Notes: a model not told the origin generated them from the letters alone. Counted from the first letter of the stretch, positions 17,353 through 27,345 are shown. The stretch is 64,000 nucleotides of DNA from JANOZM01 sp031429355 (GCA_031429355.1 JANOZM010000016.1:62001-126000), one strand, 5' to 3'. Numbers and translations are program-made.

Positions 17353-18457
17353 TTAAACGCCTTGTTTCAAGCTGGCCGAAATAAATTCATCTAAATCACC
17401 ATCAAGAACCGAGCGGGTATTACTAATTTCGACGTTAGTGCGTAAGTCTTTTATACGAGATTGATCCAACACGTAACTGCGAATTTGATGACCCCAACCG
17501 ACATCGGTTTTACTGTCTTCAACTTTTTGCTGCTCGGCCATACGTTTACGCATTTCGTGCTCGTACATGCGCGAACGCAGCATGCCCATGGCTTCGTCTT
17601 TGTTGCGATGTTGTGAACGATCGTTTTGGCACTGCACCACAATATTGGTAGGCAAATGCGTTATGCGAACAGCAGATTCTGTTTTGTTAACGTGTTGACC
17701 GCCCGCGCCCGAAGCACGAAACACGTCGATACGTAGATCCGCGGGATTAATGTCGATCTCGAAAGAATCGTCGATTTCGGGATACACGTAAATACTGGCA
17801 AACGAAGTATGACGACCACCACTGGAATCAAACGGTGACTTGCGTACGAGGCGATGAACCCCAGTTTCGCTGCGCAAAAAACCAAACGCGTAGTCGCCAG
17901 TCATTTTGATAGTTGCCGACTTAATGCCAGCAACGTCACCCGGTGATTCTTCGAGTAATTCGGTTTTAAAACCTTTGCGCTCACCGTAGCGTAAATATTG
18001 GCGCAATAACATTGACGCCCAATCTTGCGCTTCGGTTCCACCAGCACCGGCTTGTACATCGATAAAACAAGGCAGTGGGTCGGCGGGGTTGTTAAACATC
18101 CGGCGAAATTCTAAGTCAGCCACTTTGGCTTCGATCGACGCCACGTCGGCCTCCACTGCCATTAAAGTGTCGTCATCGCCTTCATCGCGCGCCATTTCGA
18201 ATAAATCGTTAGCGTCAATGGTTTGTTGGTCGATGGATCTAAGGTTGTTTACAACGCCTTCTAGCATGCGTTGTTCTTTGCCAAGCTCTTGGGCGCGTTT
18301 GGGTTCTTCCCAAACGGCTGGCGAGGCTAGTTCGCGGCTTACAGTGTCTAGACGTTCTTCTTTGCCATTAAAGTCAAAGATACCTCCGCAAGTCCGTGCT
18401 ACGAACTTGGATAGATAAAAGGGCTGCCGCGAGGCTATTTAAGCGTTCTGCTTCCAT
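17353..18457 (-). CDS. prfB: Peptide chain release factor 2, with programmed +1 frameshift
   Basis: RF2 releases peptides at UGA and UAA. The gene is in two frames. The first runs from ATG at 18455-18457 through 27 codons to CTT TGA (18379-18374). A +1 shift then continues at GAC (18375-18373) to the stop at 17353, giving about 367 residues, the usual RF2 length. The shift site CTTTGAC is preceded by an internal GGAGG, the usual stimulatory Shine-Dalgarno-like element. The SPF anticodon-mimic tripeptide (KSPFDSSGG) and the GGQ motif (SGAGGQHVNKTES) are intact. Taking the ATG at 18267 alone would miss 63 residues. It lies upstream of lysS. Confidence 0.97.
18373..18390 (-). promoter_or_regulatory. 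prfB recoding site (RF2 autoregulatory frameshift)
   Basis: On the minus strand the sequence reads GCGGAGGTATCTTTGAC. The in-frame TGA at 18376-18374 follows the slippery CTT, with GGAGG three bases upstream of the slippery codon. Low RF2 stalls termination at this UGA and favours the +1 shift, the classical feedback loop. E. coli has AGGGGG in place of GGAGG here. Confidence 0.95.
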
Positions 18458-18569
18458 GATGCAAACTTATAAAAGGTTCTATCCCGCGCTTGCAACACAC
18501 GCCAACCTTGCGGCTTAACTTGTTTTTTGCGTTAAGGACTAACCAGTGATTATACGTTGATCCGGATGC

Positions 18570-19793
18570 TTATTTTGCAGGGGCGGGCGCTGTGCCACCA
18601 GCGGGCGCTAAGACGCCTTTGTTGCCGTCTTTTTCGTCGCCTTTTTTACCGAAATTGTAATCGTCGCCGTCGAGCACGCCCGATAGGATGCTTTGCGCAT
18701 CAACTGCAGGCACCGGAATGTTTGATGGCGAAGGACCGTTGGCATCACTAGAGGTTTTTGCGCCAGGAATTTGAGTAATGCTGCCTTGACGACTAGTTCC
18801 TGTGTTAGCCGAATCACCAGGAACAGCGCCTTCAATAATTTGCTCCTGGGATGCTGCTGCAGTAGCCGGCGTTTTAACTGAAACCCATCCTTGGTTTAAC
18901 GCAAACATTAAACACAGTATTCCAGCTGTTGCGCCCATAAAGAACGAACCAATTCGAATTAACCAAGTGTCACCTTCGGTAATCGATCGCTCAAGCTTAA
19001 TTTCACGCGCGGCGGAGGCAATATCGCGACTGCGAACTTCGAATCGAAGGTCTAGAGAGCTTGATAACAAGGCTTTGTCGGCCACTACGTTAATACGTCG
19101 GGGCAAACCGTTTGAAAGTCGACCAATTAAACGGACTGCATTTTGGGAAAATACTTGTGGACCTTCGTAGCCAGCATTGGCCATTTTAAAGCTAAGATAC
19201 TCGGCAATATCAGCTAAGGTTAGACGCTTAATCCGAAATGCATGAACGATTCGATCGCGTACCGCGCGCAATTCTGGTAGGGCGAGGTTGTGGTCTAACT
19301 CTTGGGGGCCAAGCAAAATGACCTGCATAATTCGGTTGCCGCCAGCTTCAAGCTGCGATAGCAAGCGAATTTGGTCTAATGTTTCTTCGGGCATAGCGTG
19401 CGCCTCGTCGACCATTAAAACAATCTTGCGACCTTCTTCGTAGTATTCGCCTAGTTTCTTTTGTAACGCAACAACCATTGCTTCAGGGTTGCGGCGGCTA
19501 AATTCAACGCCAAGACCGTCGGCGACTGCAAACAACATTTGCTCGCGCGAAAGGGTTGGGTCGGCAATGTAAATTGATTTGAAGCGGGCTGGCAGCGTTT
19601 TAAGTAAGTAGCGGCAAATCGTTGTTTTACCTGACCCAACTTCGCCCGTAATTTTTACGATGCCTTCTTCATTGGCTAGAACGTACTCGATTGATTCAAG
19701 CAAATTCTTGCGGCTACCGCCCTTGTAAAAGGATTCGGTTTCCGGTGTTACCAGAAATGGTTTGCTGTTTAAGCCGAAGTGTTTTAGGTACAC
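18570..19793 (-). CDS. ExeA/MshM-like AAA ATPase with one membrane segment
   Basis: This 407-residue protein begins MYLKHFGLNSKPF, typical of ExeA/MshM ATPases of type II secretion and MSHA pilus systems. Walker A is GEVGSGKTT (residues 50-58) and Walker B is IVLMVDEAH (124-132). RLSNGLPRRINVVADKAL (225-242) is also typical. A single transmembrane helix lies at about 280-299, followed by a low-complexity tail of about 100 residues rich in Ser, Pro and Ala, presumably periplasmic. No pilus or secretion genes are adjacent. ExeA acts with the peptidoglycan-binding ExeB; no partner is visible here. Confidence 0.82.
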   Translation of the reverse strand: MYLKHFGLNSKPFLVTPETESFYKGGSRKNLLESIEYVLANEEGIVKITGEVGSGKTTICRYLLKTLPARFKSIYIADPTLSREQMLFAVADGLGVEFSRRNPEAMVVALQKKLGEYYEEGRKIVLMVDEAHAMPEETLDQIRLLSQLEAGGNRIMQVILLGPQELDHNLALPELRAVRDRIVHAFRIKRLTLADIAEYLSFKMANAGYEGPQVFSQNAVRLIGRLSNGLPRRINVVADKALLSSSLDLRFEVRSRDIASAAREIKLERSITEGDTWLIRIGSFFMGATAGILCLMFALNQGWVSVKTPATAAASQEQIIEGAVPGDSANTGTSRQGSITQIPGAKTSSDANGPSPSNIPVPAVDAQSILSGVLDGDDYNFGKKGDEKDGNKGVLAPAGGTAPAPAK

Positions 19794-19910
19794 GGTATAA
19801 AAATGGGATCAATGCCAAGAAGAAAAACTTGTGCGAATTGTCCCTGAATCGGCTACTTCGACCAAATCAAATTAGCCCGTTGGCGGGTATTTGTTCACGA
19901 GTGGGTGCAA

Positions 19911-21653
19911 TCAATTGAACTGTTCGGTCGCCGCTACATGCGCAATAATCAAAGACAACTGCTCGCGTCCATTAAATCGATCGAGGTTGAGCGTTACGAT
20001 TAAACGGCAAGTTTCTGGAGCCGGTATAGTGTAAAAAAACTTTATTGCATCAAATACTTGGCCGTCAATATTAATGCGTAACTTTAAATGCTTTTCTTTA
20101 ATCAATGTTTGCTTAATTACATTGCCTTTTACCTCAAAAACGGGTGGTTCGAACTGTTGTCCCCAAATGCCGTTTTGGGTGCTGCGGGCGTTTTCGATGC
20201 TTAAGTCATCTGCGAACAATGGTCCATCAGTCCACAACACCGAGCCGGGCAATTGAGCGCCGACTAAAGTTTCCACGGCTTGGTTAAAGGCGATCTCGAA
20301 TCTTGGCAAGTCTTTGTGATTTAAAGTCATGCCGGCCGCCATCGCATGGCCACCAAATTTCTCTAAAATCGGCGGCTCTTGTTTCGCGACTAAGTCGAGC
20401 GCGTCACGTAAATGCACACCAGGTATTGACCGACCCGAACCGCGTAATTGTTCACTGCCTGGCTCGGCTGGTGCAAGAGCGAAGCTTGGACACTGCCAAC
20501 GATCTTTTAAACGCGAAGCGATTAAGCCCACAATGCCTTGATGCCAGTCTTCCCTAAATACCGTCAGGGAATGACTTGCGGCTTGTACTTCGGGCAGTTG
20601 CGCTTGTTCCTGCATTGTTTGTTGCAACTCTTTTCGCTCGCTGTTAATCGTATTGAGTTGCTCTGCTAATCCTGCCACCTCATCTTCATCATCGCTAATA
20701 AGGCAACGAATCCCGAGAGACATATCACTTAGTCGACCTGCCGCATTTAAGCGGGGGCCAACTAAAAACCCTAAGTCACGTAATTGCAGGGTTTGGGTTG
20801 CTTTACCTGCTGTTTTTAATATTGCACGTAGACCCGGTTGGATTTGACCGGCCAACATGCGGGCAAAACCGTGCTTTACTAAAATTCGGTTATTGGTATC
20901 TAACGGAACTAAATCGGCCACCGTGCCTAGAGCCACCAAATCTAACAATTGCGCTAAATTGGCCCTAGCCTCGGGTTTATTTTGCTTGCGTAACAAGGCC
21001 CGTATCGCTAATAGCGTGTAAAACATAACGCCGACACCAGCTAAAGCTTTGCTGCCAAATAAACAGCCAGGTTGATTTGGGTTCACCATGGCATCGGGTT
21101 GGGCAACCTGTTCGCCAGCTAAGTGATGGTCTGTAACAACTACTTTAAGACCTAATGCTTTGGCACGATTGACGCCTTCGATGCTGGCAATGCCGTTATC
21201 AACAGTAATTAGTAAGTCCGGCTTGCGTTGTGCCGCCAGCTCAACCAATTCGGGCGACAGGCCGTATCCTAGCTTGAATCGATCTGGAACGATAAAGTCA
21301 ACCGTGTGCTCTTGAGCGCCTAATAATTTAAGACCCCGAATTGCTACGGCACAGGCCGTTGCCCCATCGCAATCGTAATCCGCAACGATAACAATGCGTT
21401 TTTGATTGGCAATTGCATCGGCAATAATTTCGGCGGCATCCTCTATACCTAGCAGTTGGTTTGGGTTTAAAAGTTCGGCCAACGGCGGTTCGATTTGCTC
21501 CACCAACGTAATGCCGCGAGCCCCGTAAATACGCGCCATTAACGGATTTAAACCCGCCTTGATTAGGTCCTTTACTGCTTGCTCATCAACTGGTCTTTGG
21601 CGGATTTGCGGGCCGCTTTGGGTAACAGTTGGTTTGGCTAGTAAAACGCTCAT
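19911..21653 (-). CDS. recJ: Single-stranded-DNA-specific exonuclease RecJ
   Basis: This 5'-3' ssDNA exonuclease of the DHH family is about 580 residues. DHH motifs are visible: VIVADYDCDGATA (motif I), LLITVDNGIAS, VVVTDHHLAGE (motif III) and a C-terminal DHHA1 domain with GSGRSIPGVHLRDAL and GGHAMAAGM. The start chosen is the ATG at 21651-21653, overlapping the upstream stop as ATGA. A GTG 11 codons earlier (21686) is possible but lies inside the neighbour. RecJ serves recombinational repair and mismatch repair. Confidence 0.95.
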   Translation of the reverse strand: MSVLLAKPTVTQSGPQIRQRPVDEQAVKDLIKAGLNPLMARIYGARGITLVEQIEPPLAELLNPNQLLGIEDAAEIIADAIANQKRIVIVADYDCDGATACAVAIRGLKLLGAQEHTVDFIVPDRFKLGYGLSPELVELAAQRKPDLLITVDNGIASIEGVNRAKALGLKVVVTDHHLAGEQVAQPDAMVNPNQPGCLFGSKALAGVGVMFYTLLAIRALLRKQNKPEARANLAQLLDLVALGTVADLVPLDTNNRILVKHGFARMLAGQIQPGLRAILKTAGKATQTLQLRDLGFLVGPRLNAAGRLSDMSLGIRCLISDDEDEVAGLAEQLNTINSERKELQQTMQEQAQLPEVQAASHSLTVFREDWHQGIVGLIASRLKDRWQCPSFALAPAEPGSEQLRGSGRSIPGVHLRDALDLVAKQEPPILEKFGGHAMAAGMTLNHKDLPRFEIAFNQAVETLVGAQLPGSVLWTDGPLFADDLSIENARSTQNGIWGQQFEPPVFEVKGNVIKQTLIKEKHLKLRINIDGQVFDAIKFFYTIPAPETCRLIVTLNLDRFNGREQLSLIIAHVAATEQFN

Positions 21654-22795
21654 TTTGCAGGGGGCATTGGTAAGGACTGGGCACACATCGACGAAAAGGG
21701 CGTATTCGGTTTAGAAAATCCAAGACGCTGCTTAAGGTCATTTAAAAAATTAGGCGGTGTTAGCGTTAGTTCTAAAATCTCTTGATCACTCGTAAGAATT
21801 AGTTTGCAGCCTTGCCTAGCTTGCAACTGCTCGCGAACCGGTTTTAAAACTTCAGACGAAATAGCGCCAATTGCGGCGGCCCACTCGTAGGCCCGATCAT
21901 TGACTAGTTCTTGAATTGGCTCGGTAATGACCAAGTTTTCTTCCAACAAGGCGCTTTCGGTTGCGGAACCAACTGCGGTTTTATTTGCAACAAGCGGGCA
22001 AGGCCCGACCAGCCATAATGAATTGACGGGTAAACGACCATCTGCTTGGCGAGCCATGTTTGCCGGATGGTTAAACCAAGAAACCTCGGCTTCGCCGACC
22101 AAACGTCGCCAGTTGCGAGCGTGGTCAATCGTTGGGTTTGCTAAAGTCCCATCCGTGTTATTTTGAGGTAAATACAATTGAATGCTTCGGCCCTGTGCTG
22201 AAAGCGAGCTTGCTGCATTAAGGGCTGGGGGATGAGTAGGCACGTTCCAATTTAAATACCAGCGCTGCGGATGAGCAACAACAATTGAAAAACCCTGCGA
22301 TTCGCAGTACTCGGTGAGTGAGACCGCTAGTTGTTGGGCTTCATCAAGTGTTAAGTCCTCTAATTTGGCGCGTCCGAGCACAATGTGGTCAGTAGCTAAT
22401 TGGCAATACACCGGATCAATCCGCCACCAATTAACGGCGGTTTCTTGTGCCGGTAATTTTGTAATCTTGTCCGAGTTACTGATATCCGGATATTGCGGCC
22501 AATCTTCCAACACAGACTGTGCTGCCAAAGAGCCAAAACATTTAAGTTGGTGCTTGGCCGCAAGCCACTGTTCGTGGGGTAAAAAACGCGGTACTGGACT
22601 TGTGTCGCTGGTCGATTCGGTCGGGAGTGTTGAAGGCACGAAAGTGGCGGTCGAGCAAAACTCGGACACCAATTGGCCAAGTGCACTATTGTTAATAACT
22701 GCGCGCAGTTGCTCGTTATCAAGCCAATGTTTGGGCGCTAGTCCACCAGCGACCAAAATACATTGAACAGTCGATTTTTTGAGTAAAACAGGCAA
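21650..22795 (-). CDS. Conserved protein upstream of recJ (COG4255-like, phosphoglycerate mutase-like annotation)
   Basis: This 381-residue soluble protein has no catalytic motif I can name. SWFNHPANMARQADGRLPVNSLWLVG at about residues 239-264 is the conserved core of a betaproteobacterial family that lies next to recJ and is sometimes labelled regulatory or phosphoglycerate mutase-like. I consider that label weakly founded. It is translationally coupled to recJ through an ATGA overlap, which suggests a DNA-related or housekeeping role. Its function is unknown. Confidence 0.6.
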   Translation of the reverse strand: MPVLLKKSTVQCILVAGGLAPKHWLDNEQLRAVINNSALGQLVSEFCSTATFVPSTLPTESTSDTSPVPRFLPHEQWLAAKHQLKCFGSLAAQSVLEDWPQYPDISNSDKITKLPAQETAVNWWRIDPVYCQLATDHIVLGRAKLEDLTLDEAQQLAVSLTEYCESQGFSIVVAHPQRWYLNWNVPTHPPALNAASSLSAQGRSIQLYLPQNNTDGTLANPTIDHARNWRRLVGEAEVSWFNHPANMARQADGRLPVNSLWLVGPCPLVANKTAVGSATESALLEENLVITEPIQELVNDRAYEWAAAIGAISSEVLKPVREQLQARQGCKLILTSDQEILELTLTPPNFLNDLKQRLGFSKPNTPFSSMCAQSLPMPPAK

Positions 22796-23002
22796 TTGGG
22801 CTTCTCGCAGTAGTGCTGCATATTAATGCTGCAATTTGAATCAGAAAATAGATGCTGGAAATACGAACCCGATCATAAACTATGCACTACAGTCGTTTAG
22901 CGATTTTGAGGCATTTGGCTATTGTCAGGCCGGCTTGTCACTGACGACAATGTGTTTATGGCAAACTGTCGGATGATTAATTTTTTTGCATAGCGCTGTT
23001 TA

Positions 23003-24259
23003 GTGAATATTCCCTACGAACTTTGGATTGGCTGGCGCTACGTTCGCGCCAAACGCAAAACCGTCACCAGCAACCGATTTATTTCCTTCATTTCAGGCTT
23101 GTCCGCAACGGGCATTGCTTTAGGCGTTGCGGCATTAATTTTGGTATTGTCGGTAATGAACGGCTTTCAACGCGAAGTACGCGACAGAATGCTGTCCGTC
23201 ATTCCGCATATCGAAGTGAACTCAAATGCCGGACCCATCGAGGACTGGCAAGGTTTGGCTACCAAGGTCAAGCAAGTTAACGGTGTGATAGGTGCCGCAC
23301 CATTTGTATCGGGTCAAGCAATGGCAACGCGCGATGATGTTTTACGCGGTGTTGCCTTGCGAGGAATCGATCCGGCCTTCGAGTCTGAAGTGTCAGATTT
23401 AGCAAAACAAATTCGCAGGGGCTCTTTAGCTTCGTTAATTCCGGGCGAATTTGGCGTTGTTATTGGTCGTCACTTGGCCAATTCTTTCGGACTGCAGATA
23501 GGCGATAAATTAACTTTAATTGCCCCAGCCGGAACAGTGACCCCTACTGGGTTCGTACCGCGACTAAAGTCGTTTACGGTCGTCGCGGTATTTGATTCAG
23601 GCCATTACGAGTATGACTCGGCAATGATTATGACCCATTGGAGCGATGCCGCTAAGTTGTTACGTACCGACGGCGTAACGGGCCTGCGGTTGCGAACCAA
23701 CGATATGAACCAAGCACCGCAGACAGCAGCCGCTTTAACTAAAGCGTTGCCACCCGAATTTTACGCGCGCGATTGGTCTAAAGAAAATGCTACTTGGTTT
23801 GCTGCCGTGCAAGTTGAAAAGCGCATGATGTTTATTATCCTAACTTTGATTATTGCCGTCGCGGCTTTTAATTTAGTTTCGATGCTGGTAATGACCGTGA
23901 CAGAAAAACAATCGGATATTGCAATTTTGCGAACCCTCGGCGCTACGCCAAACAGTATTCAAAAAGTCTTTATCGTGCAGGGCGCGCTAATTGGTTGGTT
24001 GGGTACTTTAATTGGGGTTGCTTTAGGGCTAGTGTTGGCCTTTAACGTTGGAACAATTGTTGGGGCTATTGAAAAATTGTTTGGTTTCCAAGCGCTACCC
24101 GAAAGCCTGTATTTAATTAGTAAGGTACCGTCCCAAATTAACTTTTCGGATGTGAGCTTTATTGCAATGACATCGTTCGTTCTTTCAATTATTGCCACTC
24201 TTTATCCAAGCCGCCGCGCCGCGCAGCTTTCACCTGCAGAGGCCTTGCGTTATGAATAA
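23003..24259 (+). CDS. lolC: Lipoprotein-releasing system membrane subunit LolC/LolE
   Basis: This 418-residue permease of the LolCDE lipoprotein sorting complex has an N-terminal cytoplasmic start (YELWIGWRYVRAKRK), a TM helix at about 25-50, a large periplasmic domain, and three C-terminal TM helices in an FtsX-like domain (KQSDIAILRTLGATPNSIQKVFIVQGALIG). It starts with GTG at 23003. Only one LolC/E-type subunit is encoded here, so the complex may use a homodimer or a second copy elsewhere. Its last 8 bases overlap lolD. Confidence 0.93.
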   Translation: MNIPYELWIGWRYVRAKRKTVTSNRFISFISGLSATGIALGVAALILVLSVMNGFQREVRDRMLSVIPHIEVNSNAGPIEDWQGLATKVKQVNGVIGAAPFVSGQAMATRDDVLRGVALRGIDPAFESEVSDLAKQIRRGSLASLIPGEFGVVIGRHLANSFGLQIGDKLTLIAPAGTVTPTGFVPRLKSFTVVAVFDSGHYEYDSAMIMTHWSDAAKLLRTDGVTGLRLRTNDMNQAPQTAAALTKALPPEFYARDWSKENATWFAAVQVEKRMMFIILTLIIAVAAFNLVSMLVMTVTEKQSDIAILRTLGATPNSIQKVFIVQGALIGWLGTLIGVALGLVLAFNVGTIVGAIEKLFGFQALPESLYLISKVPSQINFSDVSFIAMTSFVLSIIATLYPSRRAAQLSPAEALRYE

Positions 24260-24968
24260 CGACACCGTGAAATCTAAAGCTAATACTGGTGAATTGGTCA
24301 TTAAAGCCCAAGATGTATCCAAGAGCTTTCCCGAAACTTCGGTCGGTGCCGGTAAGGTTCAAGTGCTGGCTAATTGCAATTTGCAGCTTCACCAAGGCGA
24401 GCTTTTAGCCATTGTTGGTTCTTCTGGCTCGGGCAAAAGTACCTTAATGCATTTGCTTGGTGGACTGGATCGGCCCGATGAGGGCAAGGTATTAATCGAG
24501 CAACAAAATTTAGCCGATTTAAACGAAAACCAGTTGGCTGCATTACGCAACCAAAAACTAGGGTTTGTTTATCAGTTTCATCATTTGTTGCCCGAATTTA
24601 GTGCGTTAGAAAATGTAGCGATGCCCTTAATTTTAAGACGTCTGCCCCACGCTGAAGCACTAAAGCGTGCCAGTACTGTTTTGCATCGCGTGGGTCTGGA
24701 CCACCGCGAGCATCATGTGCCAGGCCAGTTGTCGGGTGGCGAACGCCAACGCGTAGCGATTGCTCGTGCGCTAGTAACCGAGCCTCGTTGTGTATTGGCG
24801 GACGAACCAACGGGTAACTTGGATCGCAAAACAGCAACGCAAGTGTTTGATCTAATTTTGCAGCTTAATAAAGAGCTAGGGATAGCTTTTGCTTTGGTCA
24901 CCCACGACAGTACGCTTGCGCAACGATGCGATCGGGTTTTGCAAATGCAAGAAGGGCGCTTACAGTGA
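24252..24968 (+). CDS. lolD: Lipoprotein-releasing system ATP-binding protein LolD
   Basis: This ABC ATPase is about 238 residues. Walker A is IVGSSGSGKSTLMHLLGGLD, the Q-loop region is FVYQFHHLLPEFSALENV with the LolD-typical FHHLLPEF, the ABC signature is LSGGERQR, and Walker B is CVLADEPTGNLD. It energises transfer of outer-membrane lipoproteins to LolA. The ATG at 24252 overlaps the lolC stop. An in-frame ATG at 24192 inside lolC is rejected. Its stop overlaps the GTG of the next gene. Confidence 0.95.
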   Translation: MNNDTVKSKANTGELVIKAQDVSKSFPETSVGAGKVQVLANCNLQLHQGELLAIVGSSGSGKSTLMHLLGGLDRPDEGKVLIEQQNLADLNENQLAALRNQKLGFVYQFHHLLPEFSALENVAMPLILRRLPHAEALKRASTVLHRVGLDHREHHVPGQLSGGERQRVAIARALVTEPRCVLADEPTGNLDRKTATQVFDLILQLNKELGIAFALVTHDSTLAQRCDRVLQMQEGRLQ

Positions 24969-26404
24969 CACCAGCAGAAATTTACGATGAAATGCATCAC
25001 GCGCAGCAAGGCGTACGTAAACATTATCAAGCCTTTGAAAATTGGCTAAAGGGTAAGCCAGAAGAATTTATTCGCAGCAAGCGCGCCGAGGCTGATTTAA
25101 CTTTTCGGCGCGTGGGCATTACGTTCGCGGTATATGGTGATGATGCGGGCACCGAACGGTTAATTCCTTTCGATATTATTCCGCGGGTTATCCCGGCGAG
25201 TGAATGGACGTTTTTAGATCGCGGCTTAAAACAAAGGGTGCGGGCCTTAAACGCATTTATTCACGACGTTTACCATCAGCAGCGCATAGTACGTGCGGGC
25301 ATCATTCCCGCAGAACAAGTATTTTTAAATGCGCAATACCGCCCCGAAATGCAAGGTGTAGAAGTTCCGCAAGATATTTATTGTCATATTGCGGGGGTTG
25401 ATGTTGTGCGTGCTGGCGCGGGCGAGTTTTTTGTTTTAGAAGATAATTTACGCGTCCCTTCCGGTGTTTCGTACATGCTCGAAAATCGTAAAATGATGAT
25501 GCGCCTTTTTCCCGATGTTTTTGCTCGAATTCCTGTGGCACCCGTAGCGCATTACGCGGACGTACTACTAGAGAATTTACGTTCGGTTGCACCGCGCGGT
25601 GTGTCCGATCCGGTGGTTGTTGTAATGACCCCTGGTATGTATAACTCTGCTTATTTTGAGCATGCCTTTTTAGCGCAGCAAATGGGCGTCGAATTAGTTG
25701 AAGGGCGCGATTTATTTGTCGACGAAAACTTAGTATTTATGCGCACAACGCAAGGCCCAAAACGAGTCGATGTTATTTATCGCCGCGTAGACGATGACTT
25801 TTTAGATCCTTTGAATTTTAGGGTCGACTCTAGCCTAGGCGTAGCTGGTTTACTCAATTGTTATCGCGCCGGTAATGTCACATTGTGTAATGCGATTGGT
25901 ACCGGTGTTGCCGATGATAAAAGTATCTATCCTTATGTGCCCGATATGATTCGCTTCTACTTAAGCGAAGAACCCATTTTAAATAACGTCACAACCTATC
26001 AGTGCCGTAAGCCTACCGAATTGAGTTTTGTATTAGCCAATTTAAAAGATCTCGTTGTAAAAGAGGTTCATGGAGCTGGAGGATACGGGATGTTGGTAGG
26101 GCCAGCATCGACTAAGGCCGAAATAGAGGGTTTTGCCGAACGCGTAAAAGCTAACCCTAGCAATTACATTGCTCAGCCAACATTAGCGCTTTCGGCTTGC
26201 CCAACCTATGTCGACGCGGGTATTGCGCCACGGCATATTGATTTACGGCCCTATGTGTTGTGCGGCAAAGATATCAGTATCGTTCCTGGCGGGCTAACTC
26301 GGGTTGCCCTGCGGGAGGGCTCTTTAGTGGTTAACTCTTCGCAAGGTGGCGGCACCAAAGATACGTGGGTCCTCGAAGACGACTCGGGACAAGCACCATG
26401 TTAA
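24965..26404 (+). CDS. Circularly permuted type 2 ATP-grasp protein
   Basis: This protein is about 479 residues from the GTG at 24965, which overlaps the lolD stop. It belongs to the circularly permuted ATP-grasp family (YNSAYFEHAFLAQQMGVELVEGRDLFVDENLVFMRTTQGPKRVDVIYRR; later VVKEVHGAGGYGMLVGP). These proteins occur with an alpha-E protein and a transglutaminase-like protease, as here, and are predicted to form peptide or amide bonds. The substrate is unknown. The ATG at 24926 lies within lolD and is unlikely. Confidence 0.88.
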   Translation: MTPAEIYDEMHHAQQGVRKHYQAFENWLKGKPEEFIRSKRAEADLTFRRVGITFAVYGDDAGTERLIPFDIIPRVIPASEWTFLDRGLKQRVRALNAFIHDVYHQQRIVRAGIIPAEQVFLNAQYRPEMQGVEVPQDIYCHIAGVDVVRAGAGEFFVLEDNLRVPSGVSYMLENRKMMMRLFPDVFARIPVAPVAHYADVLLENLRSVAPRGVSDPVVVVMTPGMYNSAYFEHAFLAQQMGVELVEGRDLFVDENLVFMRTTQGPKRVDVIYRRVDDDFLDPLNFRVDSSLGVAGLLNCYRAGNVTLCNAIGTGVADDKSIYPYVPDMIRFYLSEEPILNNVTTYQCRKPTELSFVLANLKDLVVKEVHGAGGYGMLVGPASTKAEIEGFAERVKANPSNYIAQPTLALSACPTYVDAGIAPRHIDLRPYVLCGKDISIVPGGLTRVALREGSLVVNSSQGGGTKDTWVLEDDSGQAPC

Positions 26405-27345
26405 GCCGAACTGCTGATAGCCTTTTTTGGATGGGGCGCTACACCGAACGGGCCGAAAATACTGCACGCATGCTCGACGTTAATACACAAATGTCGTTGT
26501 TGCCGCAAACCGACGAACAAACCGCTGTTGCATGGAAAGCGATGGTCAGTATTTCCGAGCTTGAAACCGCTTACGTTAAAAAGCACACTGCTTACGACAC
26601 CGATTCGGTGCTTAATTTTATGGCCCGTGATGTCGATAATTCGTCCAGCATTATTAGTTGTTTACGATCGGCTCGTGAAAATGCCCGCGCGGTACGAGGA
26701 AGCCTAACTACCGAAGTTTGGGAGACCGTAAACACGACGTGGTTAGAGGCTCAAAAAATGTTGGATCAGGGCGCGTTAGAACGTGATCCAAGTGCGTTCT
26801 TTGAGTGGGTCAAATTTCGCTCCCATTTAACGCGCGGTGTAACTGTTGGCACAATGTTGCGCGATGAGGCGTTGTTCTTTATTCGCATGGGTACTTTTTT
26901 AGAGCGCGCCGATAATACGGCCCGGTTGCTCGACGTAAAGTTTTACGCTTTACCGGATAACGACGACGGCGATTTTGGTCCGCGCGATTTTTATCATTGG
27001 ACCGCCTTGTTGCGCAGCGTGTCTGGCTTTGAGGTTTATCGTAAAACCTATCGTGATGTGATTACGCCAGAACGAGTCGCCGAGCTTTTAATCTTGCGCT
27101 CTGAAATGCCCCGTTCGTTACTAGCCTGTGTTTCCGAGGTTGAAGTCAATTTACGCGAAGTCGCCAACGCACGATCAAACGCTACCTTGCGTGAAGCCGG
27201 AAAGTTAAAAGCCGACCTTGCTTTTGGCACTATTGAAGAAATTTTAGAATTGGGACTGCATGCGTATTTGCAGCGCTTTTTGGATCGCATTAACAATATT
27301 GCATCGGGTGTAAGCCGTGACTTTCTTGTTCCGTTAGTTGTCTAG
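26398..27345 (+). CDS. Alpha-E domain-containing protein
   Basis: This all-helical protein is about 315 residues from the ATG at 26398 and starts MLSRTADSLFWMGRYTERAENTARML, the family signature. A second RxDNTARLLD-like motif (FLERADNTARLLDVKFY) follows at about residue 170. It overlaps the ATP-grasp gene by 7 bases. Alpha-E proteins are encoded with circularly permuted ATP-grasp and transglutaminase-like proteins. The biochemical function is not established. Confidence 0.88.
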   Translation: MLSRTADSLFWMGRYTERAENTARMLDVNTQMSLLPQTDEQTAVAWKAMVSISELETAYVKKHTAYDTDSVLNFMARDVDNSSSIISCLRSARENARAVRGSLTTEVWETVNTTWLEAQKMLDQGALERDPSAFFEWVKFRSHLTRGVTVGTMLRDEALFFIRMGTFLERADNTARLLDVKFYALPDNDDGDFGPRDFYHWTALLRSVSGFEVYRKTYRDVITPERVAELLILRSEMPRSLLACVSEVEVNLREVANARSNATLREAGKLKADLAFGTIEEILELGLHAYLQRFLDRINNIASGVSRDFLVPLVV

